A stretch of 64,000 nucleotides of DNA from Peribacillus sp044761665 (GCF_044761665.1 NZ_JBIWCW010000017.1:5788-69787), one strand, 5' to 3'; positions 1 to 9,262 are shown, counted from the first letter of the stretch. The notes: a model not told the origin generated them from the letters alone. Numbers and translations are program-made.

Positions 1-63
1 CTGGATTATTAAGAGACCGCTGTCCGATGAAGTATCATATTCAAGGGTGACACGACTTTCTAA

Positions 64-101
64 GAGAGGAACCATAGTTAACAGGTTCCTCTTCATTTTT
101 T
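64..101 (+). terminator. Intrinsic terminator of an off-window plus-strand gene
   Basis: An 8-9 bp stem (arms 65-73 and 84-92, ten-base loop) is followed by six T residues on the plus strand at 96-101. The T-run points to transcription entering from the left edge. Any gene it serves ends before base 64; a short open frame ends with TGA at 48-50 but is too short to identify. The opposite strand has no T-run, so service to the OPT gene is doubtful. Confidence 0.7.
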
Positions 102-103
102 GT

Positions 104-1996
104 TTACGAAACATCTTCTTTATTCCTTTTGCTAGAAACATACCAAAGCACGCCAGCTAAAGCAAGGAATAATAAGAATGGTATCAAATTACTAGCTATC
201 ACCGCTACTTCAGGAACATGAACGCCCACTGCGATCAAGATAGCAATCAGCACTCCTATCAATGATTCACCAGCGATTAAACCGGAAGCGAACAAGGTAC
301 CTCTATCCACCCTTGTTTTACGTGCTTCTTTAGATTTTGCAAAGCGTTCTACGAAGTAACGTACAAAACCACCGATCATGATTGGCGCACTCGTATGAAC
401 TGGCAGGTAGATACCCACGGCCACACTAAGTGAATTTAATCCAAAGAATTCTAACGTGATGGCAATGGCCGTTCCGATGAAGATAAGAGTCCAAGGTAAG
501 TCTCCTCCAAGAACACCTTCAGCAAGTATTTTCATCAAGGCCGCTTTAGGTGCTGGAAGTTCTGCAGAACCCATAGTATAGGCATTATCCATTAAAATCA
601 GGGTGAAACCGATGACAGCTGCAGAGGCAACCACACCAATCATCATCGCAACCTGCTGTTTCCATGGCGTACCACCGACAATGTAACCTGTCTTCAGATC
701 CTGTGAAACGTCTCCTGACACCGCAAGTGCTGTACATACGATCGCGGCCACCGTCACTACAGCAATCATGCCATCCATGCCAGTGAAGCCTGTTGCCTTA
801 TAAATAAGAGCCACAATAAGTAAAGTGGCAATGGTCATGCCTGATGTTGGTGAGGAAGAACTTCCGACAATCCCAACAATTCTTGACGCAACCGTTACAA
901 ATAAGAAACCGAAAATGCCGATTGCAACAGCACCGATGATTCCTACTTCCGTTACTGGTGCAAAGGCAATAATCAACAGAACTACGATCATTCCCAACCA
1001 AACGAATTTAGCGGGGATATCTTTTTCAGTACGAATGGTACCTGCCTTAAGGTGACCTTTGTTCGCTTGTACGCCTTTAAGCGTTGCAAAAGCTGAACTG
1101 AATAGAGTCGGCAGTGTTTTAATCAATGTAATCAAACCACCAGTCGCAACTGCTCCCGCTCCAATATAACGGATATAGTTATCCCATATTCCCCAAGCAT
1201 CCAATTCACTGATAGGTACTTCAGATGGGAATATAGGGGTAGTGCTACCGCTACCAAAGAAACTGATTGCTGGTATAAGGACGATCCAGGCTAATAAACC
1301 GCCCCCAATCATTTGTCCGGCAACACGGGGTCCGATGATATAACCGACACCCAATAGGGAAGGAAATGCATCAAGGCCCACCACTGCATTTTTGAAACCA
1401 GTTATGCCCGTTTCAACTTCCGTTTTGAATAGCTTAAATCCATCTCCAAGAGCCTTAACCGCACCACCGATCACTAAACCGACTCCGATTAATTTAGCAC
1501 TTGATCCACCTTGTTCACCTGATTTCAGTACTTCAGCGCATGCCGTACCTTCAGGGTAAGGTAATGTTTCGTGCTCCTTTACAATTAAAAGCTGACGAAG
1601 GGGTACCATCATGAAGACCCCAAGGAATCCACCAGTTAAAACGATGAAAAGGATCAACGCTTGACTAACATCCATCCCCCACATAAATAATGCTGGAATA
1701 GTAAAAACAGCTCCGGCACCAATGGCCTCACCTGCTGTTGTCATCGTTTGCACAATATTGTTTTCTAAGATCGAATCTCGACGGAAAACCCCTCTCAAGA
1801 TTGCCATAGAAATGACTGCTGCAGGTATTGAAGCGGAAACAGTCAATCCGATAAGGAGACCTAAATATGCATTAGCTGCTCCAAATACAATTGCAAGAAT
1901 AATACCAAGAATAATTGCAGTTACAGTTAATTCGGGTAAAGATTTTGAAGCAGATACGTACGGGACGAATTTGCTCTCTTTTGAATTGTTAGACAA
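104..1996 (-). CDS. OPT-family oligopeptide transporter
   Basis: About 630 residues, almost entirely hydrophobic segments separated by short loops, as in the OPT/YSL family of proton-coupled peptide or metal-chelate transporters of the cytoplasmic membrane. The N-terminal part contains a GAANAYLGLLIG stretch and the typical long TM1-TM2 region, and the middle has an acidic/Gly-rich loop, as in bacterial OPT proteins of this length. A GTG at 2005 lies only one base after an AGGA core. The TTG at 1996, eight bases downstream of AGGAAG, is better placed, so I use it. The substrate (di/tripeptides, a siderophore or a metal complex) cannot be read from the sequence. It stands alone, divergent from the cupin module. 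Confidence 0.88.
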   Translation of the reverse strand: MSNNSKESKFVPYVSASKSLPELTVTAIILGIILAIVFGAANAYLGLLIGLTVSASIPAAVISMAILRGVFRRDSILENNIVQTMTTAGEAIGAGAVFTIPALFMWGMDVSQALILFIVLTGGFLGVFMMVPLRQLLIVKEHETLPYPEGTACAEVLKSGEQGGSSAKLIGVGLVIGGAVKALGDGFKLFKTEVETGITGFKNAVVGLDAFPSLLGVGYIIGPRVAGQMIGGGLLAWIVLIPAISFFGSGSTTPIFPSEVPISELDAWGIWDNYIRYIGAGAVATGGLITLIKTLPTLFSSAFATLKGVQANKGHLKAGTIRTEKDIPAKFVWLGMIVVLLIIAFAPVTEVGIIGAVAIGIFGFLFVTVASRIVGIVGSSSSPTSGMTIATLLIVALIYKATGFTGMDGMIAVVTVAAIVCTALAVSGDVSQDLKTGYIVGGTPWKQQVAMMIGVVASAAVIGFTLILMDNAYTMGSAELPAPKAALMKILAEGVLGGDLPWTLIFIGTAIAITLEFFGLNSLSVAVGIYLPVHTSAPIMIGGFVRYFVERFAKSKEARKTRVDRGTLFASGLIAGESLIGVLIAILIAVGVHVPEVAVIASNLIPFLLFLALAGVLWYVSSKRNKEDVS

Positions 1997-2160
1997 TTTA
2001 GACACTTCCTATATCTATTTAACTTTAAAATCACAGGAATCATTATATCACTGTAATTTCCAATCATGCAATGGGAAAATTCTGCTTATTCTTAAATAAG
2101 ATAATAGGGAAAATTCAGTTAAATTATATTTTACAAGAATACTGATTTAGGAGGACAGGA

Positions 2161-2241
2161 ATGCTAGAAACACTCTTTACCCCAGGTAATGGAACATCTG
2201 ATGAAAAACCACATATCCTGCACATACAAATAACATTATAA
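2161..2241 (+). CDS. Small ORF (26 residues) with a very strong RBS upstream of the cupin gene
   Basis: An ATG preceded by TTAGGAGGACAGGA (AGGAGG six bases from the start) opens a 26-codon frame beginning MLETLFTPGNG and ending in TAA at 2241, fifteen bases before the cupin ATG. The ribosome binding site is better than that of the cupin gene itself. I do not recognise the peptide. It has no signal peptide or membrane segment. It could be a leader peptide that couples translation to the cupin gene, a small sporulation protein, or a fortuitous frame. The strong RBS is the only evidence for translation. Confidence 0.45.
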   Translation: MLETLFTPGNGTSDEKPHILHIQITL

Positions 2242-2256
2242 AGGAAGGAAGCACTT

Positions 2257-2892
2257 ATGGATTATACATCACCTGCGACCCATTTTACCTTCGATATAAA
2301 TAAAAGCACTCTCGTAAAAAAGGATAACCTGAATTATATAAATGTACTGGGCATTTCACAGTTGAATACACTCGATAACACTTCTTTACTCGACATTTTT
2401 TTAAGTGCCAATAATATTATCGAACCACATTACCACCAAAATGCCGCTGAGCTAGTGTATTGCATTTCAGGTGCAGCTACAGTCTCCCTACTGAATCCAT
2501 TTACTAAGCTCATTCAAAATTACCCAATCACTCCAGGCCAAGTAGCGAATGTCCCTCAAGGGTGGTGGCATTATGAAGTAGCTACTGAGGACAATACACA
2601 TTTACTTGCTATTTTCAATGCACCCACACCTGAAGTCATTCTGGGTTCAGATATCTTGAAATTAACGCCTGCCGACATTATGACACACACGTATGGTATG
2701 GATGAAGACCATTGGAAAAGTACCACTGCACCAGTTAAACCCTCAACATTCATTGGTCCGCCCTCCTCTTATGACAGATCCGTGGAAAACCGTGCCACTC
2801 ACCAACAACATTATATAAATCAAGCATACGTAAACCCAAACCATCCATATTACTACCAAAGCCCAGTCAACATACCCTATTATTTTTATTAG
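2257..2892 (+). CDS. Cupin-domain protein with a Tyr/Pro-rich C-terminal tail
   Basis: 211 residues. A cupin motif 1 (EPHYHQNAAELVYCISG, about residues 66-82) and motif 2 (PGQVANVPQGWWHYE, about residues 97-111) supply the His/His/Glu...His metal ligands of a single germin-like barrel. Nothing identifies an enzyme, and the metal and substrate are unknown. After the barrel the last 45 residues become rich in Tyr, Pro, Asn and His (ending YYYQSPVNIPYYFY), a composition common in spore coat or crust proteins. I therefore infer a possible structural or coat-associated role, without proof. The start has an AAGGAAGGAAG RBS and follows a 26-codon ORF by fifteen bases. A stem-loop terminator follows. 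Confidence 0.75.
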   Translation: MDYTSPATHFTFDINKSTLVKKDNLNYINVLGISQLNTLDNTSLLDIFLSANNIIEPHYHQNAAELVYCISGAATVSLLNPFTKLIQNYPITPGQVANVPQGWWHYEVATEDNTHLLAIFNAPTPEVILGSDILKLTPADIMTHTYGMDEDHWKSTTAPVKPSTFIGPPSSYDRSVENRATHQQHYINQAYVNPNHPYYYQSPVNIPYYFY

Positions 2893-3194
2893 TAGGACCA
2901 TAATTGATATTTCAATAAAACATAAAAGAAGAACCACTAGCACAACAGGGTTCTTCTTTTATTATCCTTTCAGATACGATTACATTCTTTTTTATCTTAA
3001 TCAGGAATGATTTTGACTCGATTTTACCCCTCACTTTATATATTTTTCTGTATAAATAGAAAATATCTTGGTCATCACGAATCCCTATTCACTTTTAATG
3101 ATAAAATCCGCTAAAAACTATTATTATATTAAAATATTTTTTATCCCTCTTTTTTCTTCTGAACCATGTTAATATACATTAGGGTGATATAATA
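2893..3194. other. Intergenic region between the cupin and the metallo-beta-lactamase-fold gene
   Basis: The first 70 bases hold the cupin terminator. The remainder is A+T-rich and must contain the promoter and leader of the secreted MBL-fold gene. I could not pick out a convincing sigma-A -35/-10 pair; only the RBS (AGGGTGAT before the ATG at 3195) is clear. Confidence 0.5.
2924..2960 (+). terminator. Terminator of the cupin gene
   Basis: Twelve-base arms (2924-2935 and 2949-2960) rich in A on the 5' side and T on the 3' side form a stem ending in a T-rich run. It lies 32 bases after the cupin stop codon and could act in both directions. Confidence 0.8.
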
Positions 3195-4034
3195 ATGAAA
3201 AAAATTAAAATTTTCTTAGCAGTTGTTCTTTTCTTGACTTTATTTACAGGAATTCAATCAACGGAAGCAGCTTCCAACGTAAAAGTACACTTTATCAATG
3301 TAGGCCAAGGCGATTCCGTCCTGATTCAAACCGGAAATGAAAACATTTTAATCGATGGTGGCGGAAAAGGAAAAGGCGATGAGGTAGTTGCTTATTTAAA
3401 GAAACAACAAGTAAAAACCTTACACGCAGTAGTCTTAACACATCCGGATGCTGATCATGTAGGCGGGTTAGCGTATGTCATGACAAATCTAAAAGTAAAT
3501 GCAGTGTATGCTCCAAAGATTTCTCACACCACTCAAGCTTACAAAAGCTTCTTGACAGCGGTTAAAAAGAAAAAACTCACCATAAAAAAAGCCCAGACTG
3601 GCGTAGAAATTGCAACGAAAGCCAAGAATACAACGTTAAAATTCATTGCCCCAGTCAAAACCTATTCGAAATCAGACTTAAACAACTGGAGTGCCGTCCT
3701 ATTGCTTAAACACAATAAGAAATCATTCTTGTTCACTGGCGATGCCGAAGAGAAATCCGAAAAAGACATGCTTGCCAAAAAGCTGGTACCAAGTGTCGAT
3801 GTCCTTAAAGTTGGGCACCACGGGGCAAAAACCTCCACTAGTTCAGCCTTTGTAAAGAAAACCAAACCAAAATACGCTATAATCAGTGTAGGGAAAAATG
3901 GATATGGGCATCCTACTTCTACCGTGATAAAACGTTTGAACTCCGTTAAAGCCAAGACCTATCGTACAGATAAATCTGGAAACATCATTTTTACTTCTAC
4001 CGGTACGAAACTTACTGTAAAGACGGTGAAATAA
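3195..4034 (+). CDS. Secreted ComEC/Rec2-like metallo-beta-lactamase-fold protein
   Basis: 279 residues. An N-terminal signal peptide (charged MKKIK, hydrophobic core, cleavage expected after STEAA) precedes a metallo-beta-lactamase fold: VHFINVGQGDSVLI, the zinc-ligand motif HPDADHVGG near residue 82, FTGDAEE, VGHHGAKTS and a C-terminal HPT motif. This is the architecture of the free-standing ComEC-type hydrolase domain, without the membrane competence part. It probably acts outside the membrane, perhaps as a phosphodiesterase or nuclease; the substrate is unknown. Its stop codon TAA shares its last base with the ATG of the following DUF3006 gene, so the two are translationally coupled and likely work together. 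Confidence 0.85.
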   Translation: MKKIKIFLAVVLFLTLFTGIQSTEAASNVKVHFINVGQGDSVLIQTGNENILIDGGGKGKGDEVVAYLKKQQVKTLHAVVLTHPDADHVGGLAYVMTNLKVNAVYAPKISHTTQAYKSFLTAVKKKKLTIKKAQTGVEIATKAKNTTLKFIAPVKTYSKSDLNNWSAVLLLKHNKKSFLFTGDAEEKSEKDMLAKKLVPSVDVLKVGHHGAKTSTSSAFVKKTKPKYAIISVGKNGYGHPTSTVIKRLNSVKAKTYRTDKSGNIIFTSTGTKLTVKTVK

Positions 4035-4252
4035 TGGTTCAAGGTATTATTGATCGCTTCGAAGGAAAAATCGCCGTCGTGGAAATCGATGGCGGGGATA
4101 TGAAGGATTTCCCGAAAAGTTCCCTTCCTAAAGGGGCCAAAGTCGGGGATATGCTGATAATCGATGGTGATAAAATTACGGTTTCCAAAGAAGGCACGAA
4201 ACAGTTAAAAAAAGAAATTGATGACTTGATGGATGAGTTGTTTGAAGATTAA
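4034..4252 (+). CDS. DUF3006 family protein
   Basis: 72 residues, beginning MVQGIIDRFEGKIAVVEIDGG and then KDFPKSSLPKGAKVGDMLIID, the compact beta-rich pattern of DUF3006 proteins. It has no signal peptide and is strongly acidic at the C terminus (DDLMDELFED). DUF3006 genes commonly sit directly behind secreted ComEC-like MBL proteins, and here the overlap is a single base (TAATG), which supports co-expression. Function unknown; an immunity, regulatory or RNA/protein-binding role would be a guess. A strong terminator follows immediately. Confidence 0.8.
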   Translation: MVQGIIDRFEGKIAVVEIDGGDMKDFPKSSLPKGAKVGDMLIIDGDKITVSKEGTKQLKKEIDDLMDELFED

Positions 4253-4260
4253 TAAGGACT

Positions 4261-4290
4261 ACCCCCTTCTCAAATTGAGGAGGGGGTTTT
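4261..4290 (+). terminator. Terminator of the MBL-DUF3006 pair
   Basis: An eleven-base-pair stem (4262-4272 with 4276-4286) with a three-base loop and a TTTT tail on the plus strand lies eight bases after the DUF3006 stop codon. Confidence 0.9.
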
Positions 4291-4331
4291 CTTATGGGTT
4301 TGTTAATAAATATAGCCTATTAAGTTATCTG

Positions 4332-4363
4332 AAAAAAGAGAACCCCGATATAAAGGAGTTCTC
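4332..4363 (-). terminator. Terminator of mutSL
   Basis: Read on the minus strand, a GAGAAC...GTTCTC stem (plus positions 38-43 and 58-63 of the 4300 block) is followed by six T residues (plus A-run 4332-4337). It lies thirteen bases after the mutL stop codon. Confidence 0.85.
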
Positions 4364-4375
4364 CATTGTTTAAAA

Positions 4376-6328
4376 TTACATCACCCGTTTGAACATCTTC
4401 TCCATTTCATAAATGGAATAGGAGATGATGATCGGTCTTCCGTGCGGGCATGTGAATGGATCGGTTGTGTGCCTTAGTTCATCTAGCAGAGCTTGTATCT
4501 CGTCATTGCGGAGATGACGGTTTGCTTTGATGGAGGCTTTGCAGCTCATCATGATGGCCGCCTCTTCACGCAGCTTTTTGATGTCGACCTTTTTCATCGA
4601 TAGTAATTGCTCAATCATGTCTTCAAGGATTTCCTGTTCAATTCCTTTAGGGAACCATTGCGGATGGGAACGGACGATAAAGGCGTTATAGCCGAATTCC
4701 TCTAGAAAGACGCCTACTTTTTCCAGTTCATCCTTGTATTCAGTGATGCGGATGGATTGATCGGTCGAAAATTCCAGCGTAATCGGAACGAGCATATCCT
4801 GTAGCTCATTTTCGACGCGGCCGACCTTTTCTTTGAAGTATTCATATTTAATCCGTTCCTGTGCAGCATGCTGATCGATGATATATAAACCTTTTTCATT
4901 TTGAGCGAAAATATACGTCCCATGCATTTGCCCGATTGGATACATGGGAGGTATTCGGCTTGATGCTTCATCCGCCTCGACTTCTTCATCCTCCTCGACT
5001 GTATACGTTGTATACCCTTCAGCTGATTCGAAGTATGGTATTTTTTCCTCTGGAGGGAAGACAGGGATAGAAGCATCATCCATTTTCTCGCTTCCTTCAC
5101 TGCTATAGATTATCTCTCGCATGGTATCGATAGTCCGATTATCCTCGACAGGTTCTATAGGATTTTCGTGCTGCTGTTTTTCTCGTATCAGGGTATTCTT
5201 TAGCAATGACGTTTCTTTTTTTGCTTCTTCGAGGACCCGTCTTCCTCTTTCCACGACATGGTCCAAACTGAGTTCTGTCTGCTCGCTTCTAGGCTCTTCC
5301 TGCTTTGGCGACGGTGTAAAGCCGCTTGGTATCAAGGAAAGTTTCTTGAAAGCTGATTTAATCGTTTCCGAAACTAAGCTGTATAATTCTTGTTCCTTAC
5401 TAAGTCGGACCTCTAATTTGGATGGGTGTACATTGACATCGACCAATATTGGATCCATTTCAATATTCAACAAGGCAATCGGGAAACGACCAATCGGTAG
5501 CAGCGTGTGATATCCTTCCAAAATTGCCTTCACAAGGACATAGTTTTTTATGAATCTACCGTTAATCATCGTCGAAATATAATTTCGTGAAGCTCGCGTG
5601 ACCTCAGGCATCACGATATATCCAGTAATAGTGAAGTCCAGTGATTTTGCCTCTATCGGAATCATCTTTTTGGCAATATTCATACCGTAAATGGCCGCCA
5701 ATACTTGACGGACATCTCCATTGCCATTAGTATGCAAGATACGTTTCTCATTATGTGTTAGGCGTATCGAAATGTCCGGATGTGACAGTGCTAATCTATT
5801 GGTGACATCCGTAATGTTTCCAAGCTCGGTATGAATCGTTTTTAAATATTTTAACCGAGCCGGTGTATTGTAGAATAACTCGGAAACCGTGATGTCCGTT
5901 CCTTTACGGCTCGACGACGCCTCTAGTTCCCTGATGACTCCGCCTTCAAGCAGGATCCGGGTTCCCGGACCCTCGCCCGTACTGCTTTTCATCTCAAAAT
6001 GGGATACTGATGCAATACTTGGCATCGCTTCACCACGGAACCCGAGTGTCCGAATCCGGAACAAGTCATTTTCATCTTTTATTTTACTTGTGGCATGACG
6101 TTTGAAGGCTGCTTCTACATCATCTGCCGTCATTCCATCTCCATTATCTATGATTCTTATCGAACCGAGACCAGCCTCCACCAATTCTATTTCTATGATG
6201 GTGCTGTTGGCATCTATAGCATTTTCTACAAGTTCTTTCACGACTGAGGCAGGACGTTCAACAACCTCGCCAGCTGCTATTTTATTCGATAAAGCCTCAT
6301 CGAGCTGTTTGATTTTCCCCACGTTCAT
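4376..6328 (-). CDS. mutL: DNA mismatch repair protein MutL (with endonuclease motifs)
   Basis: 650 residues. N-terminal GHKL ATPase: ENAIDA at 35-40, DNGDGM at 61-66, GFRGEA at 96-101. After a poorly conserved acidic linker (about 340-460) comes the C-terminal dimerisation/endonuclease domain with the DQHAAQERIKYE metal motif, an ACKASIKANR segment and CPHGRP near the end. These are the hallmarks of MutL proteins that nick the daughter strand themselves, as expected in bacteria lacking MutH. It follows mutS by 17 bases with a GTGAGGCG RBS, so the two are co-transcribed, and a terminator closes the unit. Confidence 0.97.
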   Translation of the reverse strand: MNVGKIKQLDEALSNKIAAGEVVERPASVVKELVENAIDANSTIIEIELVEAGLGSIRIIDNGDGMTADDVEAAFKRHATSKIKDENDLFRIRTLGFRGEAMPSIASVSHFEMKSSTGEGPGTRILLEGGVIRELEASSSRKGTDITVSELFYNTPARLKYLKTIHTELGNITDVTNRLALSHPDISIRLTHNEKRILHTNGNGDVRQVLAAIYGMNIAKKMIPIEAKSLDFTITGYIVMPEVTRASRNYISTMINGRFIKNYVLVKAILEGYHTLLPIGRFPIALLNIEMDPILVDVNVHPSKLEVRLSKEQELYSLVSETIKSAFKKLSLIPSGFTPSPKQEEPRSEQTELSLDHVVERGRRVLEEAKKETSLLKNTLIREKQQHENPIEPVEDNRTIDTMREIIYSSEGSEKMDDASIPVFPPEEKIPYFESAEGYTTYTVEEDEEVEADEASSRIPPMYPIGQMHGTYIFAQNEKGLYIIDQHAAQERIKYEYFKEKVGRVENELQDMLVPITLEFSTDQSIRITEYKDELEKVGVFLEEFGYNAFIVRSHPQWFPKGIEQEILEDMIEQLLSMKKVDIKKLREEAAIMMSCKASIKANRHLRNDEIQALLDELRHTTDPFTCPHGRPIIISYSIYEMEKMFKRVM

Positions 6329-6345
6329 CGCCTCACTTCAGTTAT

Positions 6346-8985
6346 TTATTTCAGTTTCTTTTGCAATTTATAGAGTATATTCATTGCTTCTAGAGGTGTC
6401 ATTTCAAGGATATCAAGCGACTTGATGTCATCAAGCACCTTTTTTTCCTTGGGTGATGAATTTATTTTTTCTCTAGGAGCTTCTTCCCCGAAAAAGGAAA
6501 GCTGCGCCGCTTCATTGACAGCCATTTCGACCTTTTCCTTAGTTACAATAGGAACATCCACATCACGACCAACGGGTGGCCGCGAAGGTATTTCATTCAT
6601 TTGTCCATTTTCATTTTCAAGTTGAGATAAAATGGCAGATGCCCTGTCAATTAACCGCTTAGGAAGATCGGCAAGCTTCGCTACATGAATACCATAACTT
6701 TTATCAGCTGGACCTTCTTTTATCTTGTGAAGAAAAACGACATTTCCATTCTGTTCGACCGCACTCACATGGATATTTTTCAGTTTAGCAAGTTCCTCTG
6801 AAAGTACCGTCAATTCATGATAGTGTGTCGAAAAGAGTGTCTTTGAGCCGATTTCTTCATGAATGTATTCAATGATGGCCTGCGCTAGTGCCATACCATC
6901 GTAAGTAGAAGTCCCACGTCCGATTTCATCGAATAGAATCAGGCTGTTCTCCGTTGCATTCATGATGGCATTCTTCGCTTCGAGCATTTCGACCATGAAG
7001 GTACTCTGTCCGGAAATGAGATCATCCGCTGCACCAATACGAGTGAACACTTTATCAAAAATCGGCAGTTCAGCAGTTGTAGCCGATACGAAACAACCGA
7101 TTTGGGCCAAAATGGACGTCAACGCAATCTGGCGCATATATGTGCTTTTACCCGACATATTCGGTCCGGTGATCAAAAGCAGTTCCCGGTCGCTATCCAT
7201 CAAGCAGTCATTAGGGACATACTCCTGAGAATCCAATACCTTTTCGACAACTGGATGACGCCCTTCTTTGAGAACAATTTTACGATTTTCTGAAAAGATC
7301 GGCTTCACATAATGACGTTCTTCACTGATGGTTGCAAAGCATTGCAGCACGTCAAGCTCACTGACACCTTTTGCCAGCTCTTGCAAACGTGGGATATAGC
7401 TTTTCACCTCTTCACGTAAACCGAGGAAAAGATCATATTCGAGACCGACGCTTTTCTCTTCGGCTTGTAAAATCAGGGCTTCCTTTTCTTTCAGTTCAGG
7501 TGTGATATACCGTTCAGCATTCGTCAAAGTTTGCTTCCGTTCATACCGTCCCTCTTCAAGTAAATGCAAGTTGGCACGTGTCACTTCTATATAGTAGCCA
7601 AACACTCGGTTATAGCCGATTTTCAGTGATCGAATCCCGGTGCGTTCCCGTTCTTCCCGTTCAAGCTGGGCAATCCACGTTTTCCCGTTTCGGCTGGCGT
7701 CTCGATATGTATCCAGTTCCGAGTGGAAACCATCTTGAATGATGTTCCCTTCCTTAACGGATAACGGCGGGTTCTCAACAAGAGCCGCTTCAAGCAAATC
7801 GGTCACTTCTTCGCAGGGATCCAGTTTTTCGGCAAGAGCTGCTATATCCAGGTTGGAGGCCATGGATTGTACGATTTCACGAATGATGGGCACCTGTTGA
7901 AGTGAACGTTTCAATTGGATTAAATCACGCGCATTGACGTTCCCAAAGGCGACACGGCCCGCAAGCCGCTCTAAGTCATATACCTCCTTCAAGCGCTCCC
8001 GCAGATCTTGACGTTCAAAGTATTGCTCCTTCAACGTTTCCACAAGATTTTGTCTTCGTTCGATTTGCACTCGATTGATGAGTGGGCGATCAATCCATTG
8101 CTTCAGCATCCGCCCCCCCATCGCTGTCTTCGTTTCATCCAAAAGCCATAATAACGAACCCTTTTTCCCTTTGGAACGAATGGTTTCCGTCAATTCCAGA
8201 TTACGTTTGCTATAATAATCGATTTTCATATATTGGGACGTTTCATAGGCAAACACGGGTTGAAGATGATCAAGGCTTCTTTTTTGGGTGCGATATAAAT
8301 AATTTAATAAACGGGCAGTCGTTTGAGCCTGCTTGTCCTCTTTTAACAACCGGAGCAAGGAAACGAACGACTCACTTTGTTCCGAGTTATCCTCAAGGGA
8401 AAGGGCTGCCGCACCGCGATCCTGCAGTTGCTTTTTCCATTCTTCGGCAAAATCCGTGGCAATGACGACTTCACTTGCACCAAGAATGGCAAACTCGTTC
8501 AATACTTCTTCAAAACTTTCAATCAAAGTGACCTTGCTTTCACCAGTCGATAAGTCGTTGTAGGCAAAACCGAATTGTCCATTTGTAAAAGAAGTGATTG
8601 TTGCAATGTAATTGTTTTCTTTTTCTCGTAGTCCTTTACTATCCATTTTGGTTCCCGGTGTAATCAGCTGTACAACTTCCCGGCGCACGACCCCTTTTGC
8701 TTGTTTAGGATCCTCCGTCTGCTCGCAAATGGCCACTTTAAAGCCTTTTTCTATCAAAATATCAATATAATTGGGGGCGGAGTGATAGGGTATGCCACAC
8801 ATGGGAATGCGGTTTTCAGTACCACCCTCCCGGCTAGTTAACGTAATCTCCAGTTCCTGCGACGCCTTCAAAGCATCCTCGAAGAACATTTCATAAAAAT
8901 CTCCTAAACGAAAAAATAAAAAGGCATCTTGATACTCTGCCTTGATTTTTAAATATTGTTGAATCATTGGTGTATAACCAGCCAT
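6346..8985 (-). CDS. mutS: DNA mismatch recognition ATPase MutS
   Basis: 879 residues, a normal length for MutS1. The N-terminal mismatch-binding domain carries the LGDFYEMF segment with the Phe-x-Glu wedge. The C-terminal ABC-type ATPase has Walker A GPNMSGKST, Walker B/D-loop DEIGRGTSTYDG and STHYHEL. The C-terminal tail, which in Bacillus contacts the beta clamp, includes QLSFFGEE. MutS scans for mispairs and recruits MutL, encoded 17 bases downstream. The start ATG has an AAAGG RBS about ten bases away and is preceded by an extended -10 promoter. Confidence 0.97.
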   Translation of the reverse strand: MAGYTPMIQQYLKIKAEYQDAFLFFRLGDFYEMFFEDALKASQELEITLTSREGGTENRIPMCGIPYHSAPNYIDILIEKGFKVAICEQTEDPKQAKGVVRREVVQLITPGTKMDSKGLREKENNYIATITSFTNGQFGFAYNDLSTGESKVTLIESFEEVLNEFAILGASEVVIATDFAEEWKKQLQDRGAAALSLEDNSEQSESFVSLLRLLKEDKQAQTTARLLNYLYRTQKRSLDHLQPVFAYETSQYMKIDYYSKRNLELTETIRSKGKKGSLLWLLDETKTAMGGRMLKQWIDRPLINRVQIERRQNLVETLKEQYFERQDLRERLKEVYDLERLAGRVAFGNVNARDLIQLKRSLQQVPIIREIVQSMASNLDIAALAEKLDPCEEVTDLLEAALVENPPLSVKEGNIIQDGFHSELDTYRDASRNGKTWIAQLEREERERTGIRSLKIGYNRVFGYYIEVTRANLHLLEEGRYERKQTLTNAERYITPELKEKEALILQAEEKSVGLEYDLFLGLREEVKSYIPRLQELAKGVSELDVLQCFATISEERHYVKPIFSENRKIVLKEGRHPVVEKVLDSQEYVPNDCLMDSDRELLLITGPNMSGKSTYMRQIALTSILAQIGCFVSATTAELPIFDKVFTRIGAADDLISGQSTFMVEMLEAKNAIMNATENSLILFDEIGRGTSTYDGMALAQAIIEYIHEEIGSKTLFSTHYHELTVLSEELAKLKNIHVSAVEQNGNVVFLHKIKEGPADKSYGIHVAKLADLPKRLIDRASAILSQLENENGQMNEIPSRPPVGRDVDVPIVTKEKVEMAVNEAAQLSFFGEEAPREKINSSPKEKKVLDDIKSLDILEMTPLEAMNILYKLQKKLK

Positions 8986-9034
8986 TCTTTCAAAACCTTT
9001 CCAAACTATTATCTGTTATTATTATATGTCATTT

Positions 9035-9043
9035 ATTATACCA
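9035..9043 (-). promoter_or_regulatory. Probable extended -10 promoter of mutSL
   Basis: On the minus strand TGGTATAAT (a perfect -10 hexamer at plus 9035-9040 with an upstream TG) lies about 50 bases before the mutS start. No good -35 hexamer is visible at 16-18 bases, which extended -10 promoters tolerate. Confidence 0.5.
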
Positions 9044-9210
9044 TATGGGATGGCACCTTTCCTGTATTCGTTATAGTAAGAATACATCTAAAATTCACTT
9101 GTAACGCTTCTCATCAATGAGTGAAATTGGCTTAATTCAGAGGTTTAACGGTATAAACACTGCTAGGTTAACATTATTCGACTGAATACCCCTTTTTGAC
9201 TTCAACCAAA

Positions 9211-9241
9211 ATAAAACCGGATGAAGGGAATGTCATCCGGT
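9211..9241 (-). terminator. Terminator of cotE
   Basis: On the minus strand an eight-base-pair stem (plus 9217-9224 with 9233-9240) is followed by TTTTAT. It sits 22 bases after the cotE stop codon. Confidence 0.85.
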
Positions 9242-9262
9242 ATTGACTATATTTATGATATT

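Noticed and set aside
1..60. Partial coding sequence at the left edge
   Set aside because: Short open stretches exist in two plus-strand frames, but the sequence is too short to identify a protein; only the terminator at 64-101 is supported.
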